A DNA stretch of 64,000 nt. Source: Streptomyces parvus (lineage in GTDB: Bacteria; Actinomycetota; Actinomycetes; Streptomycetales; Streptomycetaceae). Each line of letters starts with the position of its first letter. Positions within the stretch are counted from its first letter, which is position 1. Position numbers and translations under genes: made by a program. Positions 56,801-63,779 of this stretch are shown here, piece after piece. The notes under the pieces were generated by a model. The model saw only the letters and a list, made by a program, of their open reading frames with translations. It was not told the origin of the DNA and made no database searches. The stretch spans positions 2,604,001-2,668,000 of the forward strand of contig NZ_CP135079.1 of assembly GCF_032121415.1 (NCBI RefSeq). Direction: 5' to 3'.

Positions 56801-57422
56801 CACCCCAGAACTCCACCCGGAGGGGGTGCTCCTCGGTCGGCGGGAAGACGTCCAGGATCCCGCCGCGTACGGCGAACTCGCCGCGCTTCTCGACCAGCTC
56901 CACCCGGGAGTACGCGGCGGCCGCCAGCGCGTCCACCACCTCCCCCAGGTCCGCGCTCTGCCCGCCCGCCAAACTCACCGGCTCCAGATCGCCCAGCCCC
57001 TTGACCTGCGGCTGGAGCACGGAGCGGATCGGGGCGACGACGACGGATACCGGGCCGGTCTCCGGGTCGTCCTCGCGGGGGTGCGCCAGGCGGCGCAGCA
57101 CGGCGAGGCGGCGGCCCACGGTGTCCGAGCGGGGCGAGAGCCGCTCGTGCGGCAGGGTCTCCCACGACGGGTACTCCGCGACCGTGTCCGGCGGCAGCAG
57201 CGTGCGCAGGGCCGCGGCCAGGTCCTCGGCCTCGCGGCCCGTGGCGGTGACGGCCAGCACGGTCCGGCCGGTCTGCCGGGCCAGCGCGGCCACGGCGAAC
57301 GGGCGCGCGCCGGGCGGGCCCACCAGGTCGACATGGGCCCGGTGCCCGTCTCCGGCGGCCTTCACCGCCTCGGCGAGGGCCGGGTCCGTAACGACGACAT
57401 CCAGCAGACCGTGCAGGCTCAT
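53889..57422 (-). CDS. mfd: transcription-repair coupling factor
   Basis: 1177 residues. Mfd frees RNA polymerase stalled at damage and recruits UvrA. Order: UvrB-homology region (about 1-330), RNA-polymerase-interacting domain (DYIVHEQHGVGRYVEM near 500), and the SF2 translocase from about 620: GDVGYGKTEIAVRAAF (motif I), VPTTLLVQQHY (Ia), VIVDEEQRFGVEHKEQL (DEEQ, motif II), MSATPIPRTL (III), then HGQMSEQ and VATTIVESGIDI-like motifs (SVSTTIVESGIDISN) and QLRGRVGRGRDRGYAYFLY (VI). The C-terminal D7 follows. Full length, single gene. Confidence 0.96.
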   Translation of the reverse strand: MSLHGLLDVVVTDPALAEAVKAAGDGHRAHVDLVGPPGARPFAVAALARQTGRTVLAVTATGREAEDLAAALRTLLPPDTVAEYPSWETLPHERLSPRSDTVGRRLAVLRRLAHPREDDPETGPVSVVVAPIRSVLQPQVKGLGDLEPVSLAGGQSADLGEVVDALAAAAYSRVELVEKRGEFAVRGGILDVFPPTEEHPLRVEFWGDEVEEIRYFKIADQRSLEVAAHGLWAPPCRELLLTDQVRERAAVLAEAHPELGELLGKIAEGIAVEGMESLAPVLVDDMELLLDVLPKDAMAIVCDPERVRTRAADLVATSQEFLQASWAASAGGGEAPIDVGAASLWGIADVRDRARELGMMWWTVSPFAADAADHDDDTLQLSMHAPEAYRGDTARALADTKGWLADGWRTVYVTEGQGLASRTVEVLSGEGIAARLDADLTEIAPSLVHVSCGAVEQGFVDPALKLAVLTETDLTGQRTATKDLGRMPARRRKTIDPLTLEVGDYIVHEQHGVGRYVEMVQRTVQGATREYLLVEYAPAKRGQPGDRLYIPTDQLEQVTKYVGGEAPTLHRLGGADWTKTKQRAKKAVKEIAADLIRLYSARMAAPGHAFGADTPWQRELEDAFPYAETPDQLSTIAEVKEDMEKTVPMDRLICGDVGYGKTEIAVRAAFKAVQDGKQVAVLVPTTLLVQQHYGTFTERYAQFPVNVRALSRFQSDSESKATLEGLKDGSVDLVIGTHRLFSAETKFKDLGLVIVDEEQRFGVEHKEQLKKLRANVDVLTMSATPIPRTLEMAVTGIREMSTITTPPEERHPVLTFVGPYEEKQIGAAIRRELLREGQVFYIHNRVESIDRAAARLREIVPEARIATAHGQMSEQALEQVVVDFWEKKFDVLVSTTIVESGIDISNANTLIVERGDNFGLSQLHQLRGRVGRGRDRGYAYFLYPPEKPLTETAHERLATIAQHTEMGAGMYVAMKDLEIRGAGNLLGGEQSGHIAGVGFDLYVRMVGEAVADYRAQMEGGVEEEPPLEVKIELPVDAHVPHDYAPGERLRLQAYRAIAQANSEDDIRAVREELTDRYGPLPEPVENLLLVAGLRMLARACGVGEIVLQGPNIRFAPVELRESQELRLKRLHPKTVIKPAAHQILVPRPTTGRIGGKPVIGRELLAWTGEFLTTILGS

Positions 57423-57862
57423 GAAGTTTCCGTCCGGGATCAGATCAGCGGTGGCTCAGTGGTTGCCGGCAGCCGGCTGCTGCCCGGACAACGCGAAGGG
57501 CCCGACACGTGGAACGCGCCGGGGGTTCCAGGTTACGACCCGGGGGTGACAGCCGCGCCCGCAACGGGCCGACGGGCGGGCGGGCGGCCGCACCGCCCGT
57601 CGCGCCGGGACCGCCGCTCGTCGACGGTCGCGCACCGTTCATCTCCGTATCGCACACAGTTGTGCCGGGGATCCTCACAGAAGTGAGCCCAGCGTCTAGT
57701 CTTTGCCCGACCCTTGCACACCAAGGTGTTTCGAGAGCGTCACACAGGCAGTACCGAGCACGGGCGGAGCGAGCAGCGGCCCGGGGCGGCGGCGCGGGGC
57801 GATCCCCCCGGCGCGCGGCCCCACGGCATCAGGCATCGGGGGCGTACGTGGGCGAGAACGAG
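57423..57862. other. gene-free stretch before the RiPP regulator
   Basis: 440 bp between two genes pointing away from each other. TAGTCT near 57695 could be a -10 for the regulator gene, and GCGTCACACAGGCAG follows. No coding pattern on either strand survived checking. Confidence 0.4.
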
Positions 57863-58855
57863 ATGTCTGTCTTCGGGGTCCCGGAGGCCGAGGAAGAGAT
57901 CTACCGGCACTTCCTGCGCAACCCCGGGACCCGCGCCGACGACCTCCATCTCTTACTCCACTCCCGGCCCGGTGAGACCCGGGGCCGGATCGCCCGGCTC
58001 CAGGAGCTGGGGCTGCTGCACACCGAGGACGCGGAGCGGCGGATCTTCCCGGCGGACCCCGAGGTGGCGCTAGCCCGGCTGGTGGACGTACGGCTGGCCG
58101 CGCTCCATCAGGAGATGCAGCGCGTCACCCGGTCGCGGCACGTCATTGATGGTCTACGCGCGGAGCAGGGGGCTCATTCGCCCCATCCGCAGGGCATCGA
58201 GCAGTTGGAGGGGCTGGCCCAGATCCGCAACCGGATCGACGACCTCGCGTTCTTCGCCCGGGACGAGATCCTGTCCGTGGAGCCCTACTCCCGGCTGTCG
58301 GCGGAGAACATCGCCCGGTCCCGCCCGCTGGACCTGCGCTGCCTGCGGCGCGGGGTGCGGATCCGCAACGTCGTCTCCAGCACGGCGCTCCAGGACCCGC
58401 CGACCGCCGCCTATCTGCGCGAGCTGGCCGAGCACGGGGCGGCGATCAGGGTGACGCCGGACACCACGGAGCGGCTCCTCGTCTACGACCGCCGCGCTGC
58501 GCTCGTCCCGCTGGACCCGCGCGACACCGCGCGGGGCGCGCTCCTGGCCCATCGCAGCGGCCTGGTCTCCAACATCATCTCCCTGTTCGAACGGATCTGG
58601 GACCAGGCCGACGACCTGTCCCGGGCCGTCGGCGGCACGGAGAGCGGGGAGGGCACGGCCGCCCGCCGCCCCTCCGGCATCGAGCGCCGCGTGCTCGTGT
58701 CGATGTGCACCGTGGGCAAGGACGAGGCGGGCGCGCGGGAGCTGGGGGTGTCGGTGCGGACCTACCGGCGGCATGTCGCCGACCTGATGCAGACGCTCGG
58801 CGCGGCGAGCCGGGCGCAGGCCGCGCTGCTGGCCCGCGAACGCGGCTGGATCTGA
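57863..58855 (+). CDS. LuxR/TrmB-type transcriptional regulator of the RiPP cluster, contains TTA codon
   Basis: 330 residues from ATG at 57863; a GTG at 57848 would add five. The N-terminus (about 1-70: FGVPEAEEEIYRHFLRNPGTRADDLHLLL) resembles TrmB-type winged helices, then a long middle of about 190 residues, and a LuxR/GerE-like HTH at the end (KDEAGARELGVSVRTYRRHVADLM). Regulators of this make-up are typical beside thiopeptide and lanthipeptide genes of Streptomyces. Codon 57953-57955 is TTA, so its translation should depend on bldA; the whole cluster would then be shut off in bldA mutants. That control is inference. Confidence 0.85.
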   Translation: MSVFGVPEAEEEIYRHFLRNPGTRADDLHLLLHSRPGETRGRIARLQELGLLHTEDAERRIFPADPEVALARLVDVRLAALHQEMQRVTRSRHVIDGLRAEQGAHSPHPQGIEQLEGLAQIRNRIDDLAFFARDEILSVEPYSRLSAENIARSRPLDLRCLRRGVRIRNVVSSTALQDPPTAAYLRELAEHGAAIRVTPDTTERLLVYDRRAALVPLDPRDTARGALLAHRSGLVSNIISLFERIWDQADDLSRAVGGTESGEGTAARRPSGIERRVLVSMCTVGKDEAGARELGVSVRTYRRHVADLMQTLGAASRAQAALLARERGWI

Positions 58856-58916
58856 CCTCCGGCGCGGCTCCTGGCCCCCGTGGCCCCGTGGCCCGGTCGG
58901 GTTCTGCCGGCACGCC

Positions 58917-59195
58917 CTACGCCCGCGGCTCCTCCGCCCAGCCGCGCAGGGCCGCGTCCGCCAGGACGCGGGACACCGCCCGCCGCACCGCCGACGCGTC
59001 CGCCGCCCCGGCCAGCTCGAACCTCAGCACCACCCGGTCCTGCCCCACCTCGGGGTGGCAGGCCCAGTGCCCCGGGAGCAGTCCCAGCAGCCGTACGACG
59101 GTGGTCCACCCGGTGGGGGCCTTGCGGTCACGGCGTACGACGACGACGTCGGCCACGGCGGCGCGGGGGGTCCGGGCGGTCCGGCGAGCCGTCAT
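58917..59195 (-). CDS. 92-residue protein coupled to the M20 amidohydrolase
   Basis: 92 residues from ATG at 59195, overlapping the M20 stop by ATGA. A basic start (TARRTARTPRAAV), then VVVVRRDRKAPTGWTTVVRLLGLLPGHWACHPEVGQDRVVLRFELAGAADASAVRRAVSRVLADAALRGW. Alternating strands and two helices suggest a small ferredoxin-like or ACT-like alpha/beta fold. It has one Cys and no signal. I know no family. Its coupling and place in a RiPP cluster make it a candidate accessory factor for leader binding or enzyme assembly. Confidence 0.7.
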   Translation of the reverse strand: MTARRTARTPRAAVADVVVVRRDRKAPTGWTTVVRLLGLLPGHWACHPEVGQDRVVLRFELAGAADASAVRRAVSRVLADAALRGWAEEPRA

Positions 59196-60553
59196 GACGC
59201 CGTCCCCCGGTCCTCGGCGGGCCCCGGGTCCAGCACCTGCCGGGCCGCCGCCGCCAGGGCCGTGATGCCCACGGGCAGGGCCGCCCTGACGTCGGGGGCG
59301 AAGCCGGGCGCGTGGTTGGGCGGTACGGGGCCGCCTCCGGCGCGGGCCGCCCGCCAGGGGCCGGCTCCGGTGGTTCCGAGCATCCAGTACGCGGCCGGGA
59401 CACCGCCCGCCGCGAAGCGCGGGAAGTCCTCGGTGGCCGCCGACCCGGCGAGGTCCAGCACTCGGCCGGGTCCGAGGAGCGCCTCGTGGGCCCGGCGTAC
59501 CAGGGCCGTGAGCCCCGGGTCGGGGCGCAGGGCGGGCGAGCGGGCGGTGACGGTGAACCCGGGTACGCGGGGGGCCGCGAAGGCGGCGGCCTCGGCCCGG
59601 ACGGCCCGTTCGGCGGCGGCCACCAGCCGGTCCAGCGCCGCTTCCGTGAACGCCCGTATGGTGAGCGAGAGTTCGGCGTGGTCGGGGGTGATGTTGCCAC
59701 GCTCGCCCGCTCGCACCGAGCCCACGGTGAGCACGGCCTGCTCGGCGGGTACGGTCTCCTCGGCCACCACGGTGCGCAGGCGCAGCACGGTGGCGGCGGC
59801 CATCAGGACCGGGTCGAGGTTGAGGTGCGGGGTGGCCGCGTGGCCTCCCCGGCCGTGCAGGACCGCCTCGACGGCGATGCTCCCCGCCATCAGAGGCGGC
59901 CCGCCGGCCGGGGCATGGGCGAGGGTCCCGGCGGGGAGCGGGGCGGCGTGCTGCGCCAGGACCGCGTCGGGGACGCCGAACCGCTCGTACAGCCTGCCGT
60001 CCTCCAGCAGGGACCGGGCCCCGCTCAGCGTCTCCTCCTCGGGCTGGCCGACGACGAGGACCGTGCCCCGCCAGGCGTCCCGGGAGGCGGCGAGGAGGGC
60101 CACCGCACCGGTGACCGCCGCGATGTGCAGGTCGTGGCCGCAGGCGTGCATGACCCCGGGCACGGTGCTGGCGTACGGGAGTCCGGTGGCCTCGGTGACG
60201 GGCAGCGCGTCCAGCTCGGTGCGCAGCAGCACGGCGGGGCCGGGGCCGTTGCGCAGCACCCCGACGAGTCCCTGGCCGCCGCCCACGGAACGGGTGACCG
60301 TACAGCCGTGTTCCGCGAGCCGGGCGGCGAGGCGGCCGGCGGTGCGGTGCTCGTGGCCGGAGAGTTCGGGGTGGGCGTGCAGGTCGAGGTAGAGCTCGAC
60401 GGCGGAGCGGAGCAGGGGGCGCGGCAGGGGCCCGGCCGCCGGGACCGCGCGCCCGGCGCCCGCCGTCGTCGCGCCTCCCGCGTGCCCGTCCCCGCGCCCG
60501 TCGTCGTCCGCGTTCTCCGTCGCTCTCGCCGCTGTGACCACCGCGCACCTCAT
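59192..60553 (-). CDS. M20-family amidohydrolase in RiPP cluster
   Basis: 453 residues. Amidohydrolase of the IAA-amino acid hydrolase / hippuricase group: LHAHPELSGHE near 58, the metal site HACGHDLH near 138, catalytic Glu in QPEEETLSGARSLL near 172, HGRGGHAATPH near 235 (dimer loop) and VPPNHAPGFAPD near 413 with the last His. An N-terminal Ala/Gly/Pro stretch of about 45 residues precedes the domain. Such enzymes remove acyl or amino groups from small amides. Divergent from the precursor gene. In the cluster it could trim a leader or remove a protecting group, or serve self-resistance; this is inference. Confidence 0.88.
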   Translation of the reverse strand: MRCAVVTAARATENADDDGRGDGHAGGATTAGAGRAVPAAGPLPRPLLRSAVELYLDLHAHPELSGHEHRTAGRLAARLAEHGCTVTRSVGGGQGLVGVLRNGPGPAVLLRTELDALPVTEATGLPYASTVPGVMHACGHDLHIAAVTGAVALLAASRDAWRGTVLVVGQPEEETLSGARSLLEDGRLYERFGVPDAVLAQHAAPLPAGTLAHAPAGGPPLMAGSIAVEAVLHGRGGHAATPHLNLDPVLMAAATVLRLRTVVAEETVPAEQAVLTVGSVRAGERGNITPDHAELSLTIRAFTEAALDRLVAAAERAVRAEAAAFAAPRVPGFTVTARSPALRPDPGLTALVRRAHEALLGPGRVLDLAGSAATEDFPRFAAGGVPAAYWMLGTTGAGPWRAARAGGGPVPPNHAPGFAPDVRAALPVGITALAAAARQVLDPGPAEDRGTAS

Positions 60554-60582
60554 CTCTGCTCAACGAGCCTGCTCCGTAGGGC

Positions 60583-60654
60583 TGTCACGTGCCGCGCCGC
60601 CGCCCTGCCACCGGATGTCAGCGATGTGACAGCGAAACCGCGGCCGATCTGACA
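60583..60654. promoter_or_regulatory. TGTCA/TGACA repeat set between M20 and precursor genes
   Basis: A perfect TGTCA-N6-TGACA palindrome at 60616-60631 with another TGTCA at 60583-60587 and another TGACA at 60650-60654. Placed between the M20 gene and the precursor gene, it looks like an operator array for the cluster regulator. Binding is inference. Confidence 0.55.
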
Positions 60655-60737
60655 GCGGCCGCCCCTGCAATGGGTCCAGCACCCGGGCACCGGGCCGGAT
60701 CGGCCGGCCGGACCCCCACGAGACCAGGGAGACCGCC

Positions 60738-60914
60738 ATGACCCCCAAGACCGAACTCGCCACCCTCGCCGACGAGATCATGGAGCTGGAGTCGGAGACC
60801 TTCGAGATCTCGGACTACTCCGACGCCTCCGAGGTCGTCCTCGCCGGTTCCACGTCGTGTTCCTCGACGTCGACCTGCTCCAGCACCACCAGCACCACCT
60901 CCTGCAGCGCCTGA
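60738..60914 (+). CDS. RiPP precursor peptide, thiazolylpeptide/TOMM type
   Basis: 58 residues from ATG at 60738 with AGGGAG six bases upstream. The leader (about 1-37, MTPKTELATLADEIMELESE then TFEISDYSDASEVVLAG) is acidic, and its FEISDY-like part is typical of the thiazolylpeptide-type precursors of Streptomyces. The last 21 residues contain ten Ser, seven Thr, three Cys and one Ala only, with Cys at core positions 4, 10 and 19. Cys would become thiazoles and Ser/Thr oxazoles or dehydrated residues through the YcaO enzyme nearby. The exact cleavage site and final product are unknown. Transcription ends at a hairpin 28 bp on. Confidence 0.9.
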   Translation: MTPKTELATLADEIMELESETFEISDYSDASEVVLAGSTSCSSTSTCSSTTSTTSCSA

Positions 60915-60942
60915 GACCGCTGCTCGCCCCGTTCGTGCGCCT

Positions 60943-60967
60943 GCCCCCTCCGTCGGTCGGAGGGGGC
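60943..60967 (+). terminator. terminator after precursor gene
   Basis: A 9-bp perfect stem GCCCCCTCC (60943-60951) with GGAGGGGGC (60959-60967) followed by TTTCG, between the convergent precursor and YcaO genes. Confidence 0.85.
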
Positions 60968-60991
60968 TTTCGTCCGTGGTGCGCGGGGCGG

Positions 60992-62965
60992 TCACGGGAA
61001 CGGGTGCGGGACGGCCTTGATCTCCGACTCCGGCAGGTCGTCGGCCCGCCGGCCCGCCGCCCGCGGCGCCGTCCGCAGCCGGGGCATGTGCAGAGCCCGC
61101 TGCCTGCTCCAGCCGAAGTCCAGCGGCAGCAGTCCGGGAACGACGGTGGAGACGGTGTGCAGGCCCATCCGGTGCTGCTCCGGCGTCGTCTGGTCGACGG
61201 CGATGACGTCGTATCCCGCCGCCGTCAACCCGTCCCGCAGCAGCCGCAGATCGTCCAGCAGATCGCCGGTGCGGGGGCGCAGCGGCTCCCAGTCGGCGAA
61301 CACCTCCGCCGACGGGAGCACGGCGGCCGGCTCCAGGTACTCGGCGGCGTGTGGGGCCATCGACGGCAGACCGTAGAGCTGGGCGTGGTCCTTGAGGTGC
61401 CGGACCTTGGTGAAGTCCCGCTCCATCTCCTCCAGTTCGGCCCGGCGCTCGGCCACCTGGTAGGGCAGGTGCGGGATGTAGGTGAGCACTTCGGACAGGG
61501 CCGCCTCCACCGTGTCCGCCGGGTCGAAGCCGGCCGCCGCGCTGAAGGACAGCGTGCCGGGGCCGCCGTCCCGGCGTACCGCGAGGGCGGTGACGACGGG
61601 GACCGCCAGATCCATCCGGGTGTCGAAGGCGTGCACGTCGTATCCGTGCAGGGCCGCCCGGTCGAGCATCGAGCGGACGGCGGGGGCGGTCGCGCCGGTG
61701 AGGTCGATCTCGGTCAGGCGCGCCCGTCCGTACCAGGCGAGGAGGAAGGCGTCCCGCTCGACGAGTTCGAGGAGGCCGAAGAGGATCGCCTCCTCCAAAC
61801 TGCCGCCGGTGGCACAGCCGTTGGAGCATTCGAAGACGAAGTTGTCCGCGTCGACGCCCGCGCTGTAGTGGGCGAGCCGGGCCGGGACGAGGATCGGGGC
61901 GTCGTCGCGCAGGGAGTGGCCCCAGACCCACGGGATCGGCCGGTCCGGGTCGAAGGGGCTGACCAGGGGGTCGGTGGCGTACGTCTTCGGGGTGTAGAAG
62001 CCGCAGTCGGCCGGGTTCAGGGCCTGGCCGGTGAGGTTGCGGTAGCTGTCGAGGACCGGGGTCGTGCCGCGACGGCGGTGGGTGCCCGCGTACCGCTCCA
62101 GGCCCTCCAGGTGGGCGAGGGTGCGGCTGGTGGCGTACCGGTTGGCCTGGCCGCTCCAGGTGACGTCGTTGAGACCGGCGTAGCCGCGGACGAAGTGGGT
62201 TCCGGCGACCGGGGCGGTCGTGGTGGACGTGGGGTTGATCCAGATGTCGGAGCCGAGCGCCCCGCAGACGGGGTTGGCGAGGGCGGCGGTCGGCAGCGGG
62301 TAGGAGTCCAGGGTGCGCAGCCGGTAGGTGCCGGGGTCCGGTTTCCGGGTGGGGGCCAGGGTCATACGGGCGGCTTCCGCCGTGTCCGGGACCTCGTGGA
62401 CGCAGGCGGGGCAGAGGGGTTCGGGCAGCAGCGGGAAGGTGGCCGTGGCGAGGGTGACCAGGTCGACCCGGGTGACCTGGGGAAGCGCCCGGTCGGCGGG
62501 GGTCGCGGCGGAGCCCTCGGGACCGGGCTCTCCCGGGGCGCCGCGAAGGCCCGCGAAGACCGCGCCGTACGTCGCCCACACGGCGTCCACCGCGTAGTCC
62601 GTGAGCACCGGCCAGTCCACGGCCCCCTGCGGCTCGTGCCCCAGTTCCAGGGCCTCCCGCTCCGACCGGCTGCGCAGCCGCTGCCAGCGCATCGCCAGGC
62701 ACTGGCCGCAGACGGCGGCGTCGGGTCCGCCGCCCCAGGGGCCGATGAGGACGGCCCGCGAGGTCAGCTGGACGGTGGCGGCGGGCCGGGTGCCGGCGTA
62801 CGGGTCCGGGTGGCCGAAGCCGAGGACGTCGGCGGCCCCGAGCGGCACCACGTACGGCGCGGGCGGGCCGCCCTCGCCGGACACGTCCGCGTGGCGTGCC
62901 GACAGCGCGGACTGGAGCCGGACGCGCGCCGCGTCCAGCGGGGTCGGGGCGGTGGCCGTCGTCAT
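60992..62965 (-). CDS. YcaO cyclodehydratase with N-terminal zinc/leader-binding domain
   Basis: 657 residues from ATG at 62965, overlapping the permease stop by ATGA. Residues 1-200 hold CGQC at 86-89 and CPAC at 185-188, a zinc site of the ThiF/E1-like leader-binding domain. From about 215 it is a YcaO domain: HLEGLERYAG near 285 and EEAILFGLLELVERDAF near 391-407 carry the ATP-binding Glu set, and EALSEVLTYIP near 460 follows. The tail ends PHPFP, the Pro-rich C-terminus of azoline-forming cyclodehydratases. It should convert Cys/Ser/Thr of the precursor to azolines; a dehydrogenase to make azoles must lie outside the window. Confidence 0.93.
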   Translation of the reverse strand: MTTATAPTPLDAARVRLQSALSARHADVSGEGGPPAPYVVPLGAADVLGFGHPDPYAGTRPAATVQLTSRAVLIGPWGGGPDAAVCGQCLAMRWQRLRSRSEREALELGHEPQGAVDWPVLTDYAVDAVWATYGAVFAGLRGAPGEPGPEGSAATPADRALPQVTRVDLVTLATATFPLLPEPLCPACVHEVPDTAEAARMTLAPTRKPDPGTYRLRTLDSYPLPTAALANPVCGALGSDIWINPTSTTTAPVAGTHFVRGYAGLNDVTWSGQANRYATSRTLAHLEGLERYAGTHRRRGTTPVLDSYRNLTGQALNPADCGFYTPKTYATDPLVSPFDPDRPIPWVWGHSLRDDAPILVPARLAHYSAGVDADNFVFECSNGCATGGSLEEAILFGLLELVERDAFLLAWYGRARLTEIDLTGATAPAVRSMLDRAALHGYDVHAFDTRMDLAVPVVTALAVRRDGGPGTLSFSAAAGFDPADTVEAALSEVLTYIPHLPYQVAERRAELEEMERDFTKVRHLKDHAQLYGLPSMAPHAAEYLEPAAVLPSAEVFADWEPLRPRTGDLLDDLRLLRDGLTAAGYDVIAVDQTTPEQHRMGLHTVSTVVPGLLPLDFGWSRQRALHMPRLRTAPRAAGRRADDLPESEIKAVPHPFP

Positions 62966-63717
62966 GACTTGTCGCTCCAGCGGAAGGTCTTCAGCGCCAC
63001 CGCGCCGAGGACGAGGGCGAATCCGGCGAGGACGGCGCACGCGACGCCGATGCCGGCCAGGGAGCCGCCACCGGTCAGCGCGCCGGAGACCCCGTCGTTG
63101 AGGTAGCGCAGGGGCAGGATCCTGGAGAGGGTCTGCATCCAGCCGGGCATGGCGTCCAGCGGGAAGAACGAGCCGGACAGGAACGCCATGGGAATCATCA
63201 GGCAGTTGGCGACGGCGGCGACCGCTTCGGGGGTCTTCGTATAGCTGCCGACGATGACGCCGAGCGCGAGGAACGCGGTGATGCCGAGCACCAGCACGGG
63301 CAGGGCGAGCGGCCAGCGGCCGTCCAGCCGCAGCCCGAAGGAGGGCAGCAGGGCCACGGCGACGAAAAGGGCCGCCTGGACGGCCCCGATGCCCAGGGCC
63401 AGGACGTAACGGGAGGCGAGGACGGCGGAGACCGGCGTGGGCGTCATCCGGATCAGCCGGAGGATGTCGTCGCGCCGCCACTGCATGAGGACGAACCCGA
63501 CGCCGAAGACGGCGGCGTTGGCGACGCCCCAGGACAGCACACCGGGCGCGATGTAGTTGATGTAGGGCTTGCCGCTCTCCTCGACCGTCTGGCCGTGGAA
63601 GATCAGCCCGAAGACGACCAGGAAGATCAGCGGGAAGGCGAAGGTGAAGAAGAGGGTGGTGCGGTCGCGGGCGTAGGCCCGGTACCCGGCCTGGCTCAGC
63701 GCGGTGTAGGCGCTCAT
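62962..63717 (-). CDS. ABC-2 type permease of the RiPP cluster
   Basis: 251 residues from ATG at 63717, with GGAG six bases upstream; a GTG at 63783 would join the ATPase stop by GTGA. Six membrane helices (about 22-44, 60-80, 95-120, 133-155, 168-188 and 222-243) with the family loop RDRTTLFFTFAFPLIFLVVFGLIF near 15-38. It forms an exporter with the ATPase just upstream and is coupled to the YcaO gene by ATGA. It probably exports the matured peptide and gives self-resistance. Confidence 0.9.
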   Translation of the reverse strand: MSAYTALSQAGYRAYARDRTTLFFTFAFPLIFLVVFGLIFHGQTVEESGKPYINYIAPGVLSWGVANAAVFGVGFVLMQWRRDDILRLIRMTPTPVSAVLASRYVLALGIGAVQAALFVAVALLPSFGLRLDGRWPLALPVLVLGITAFLALGVIVGSYTKTPEAVAAVANCLMIPMAFLSGSFFPLDAMPGWMQTLSRILPLRYLNDGVSGALTGGGSLAGIGVACAVLAGFALVLGAVALKTFRWSDKS

Positions 63718-63779
63718 GGGGTGTCTCCGTATCGCTGGATCGCTGCGCGTGTGTGGGGCGGGGGGCGGATCGGCCGGGG

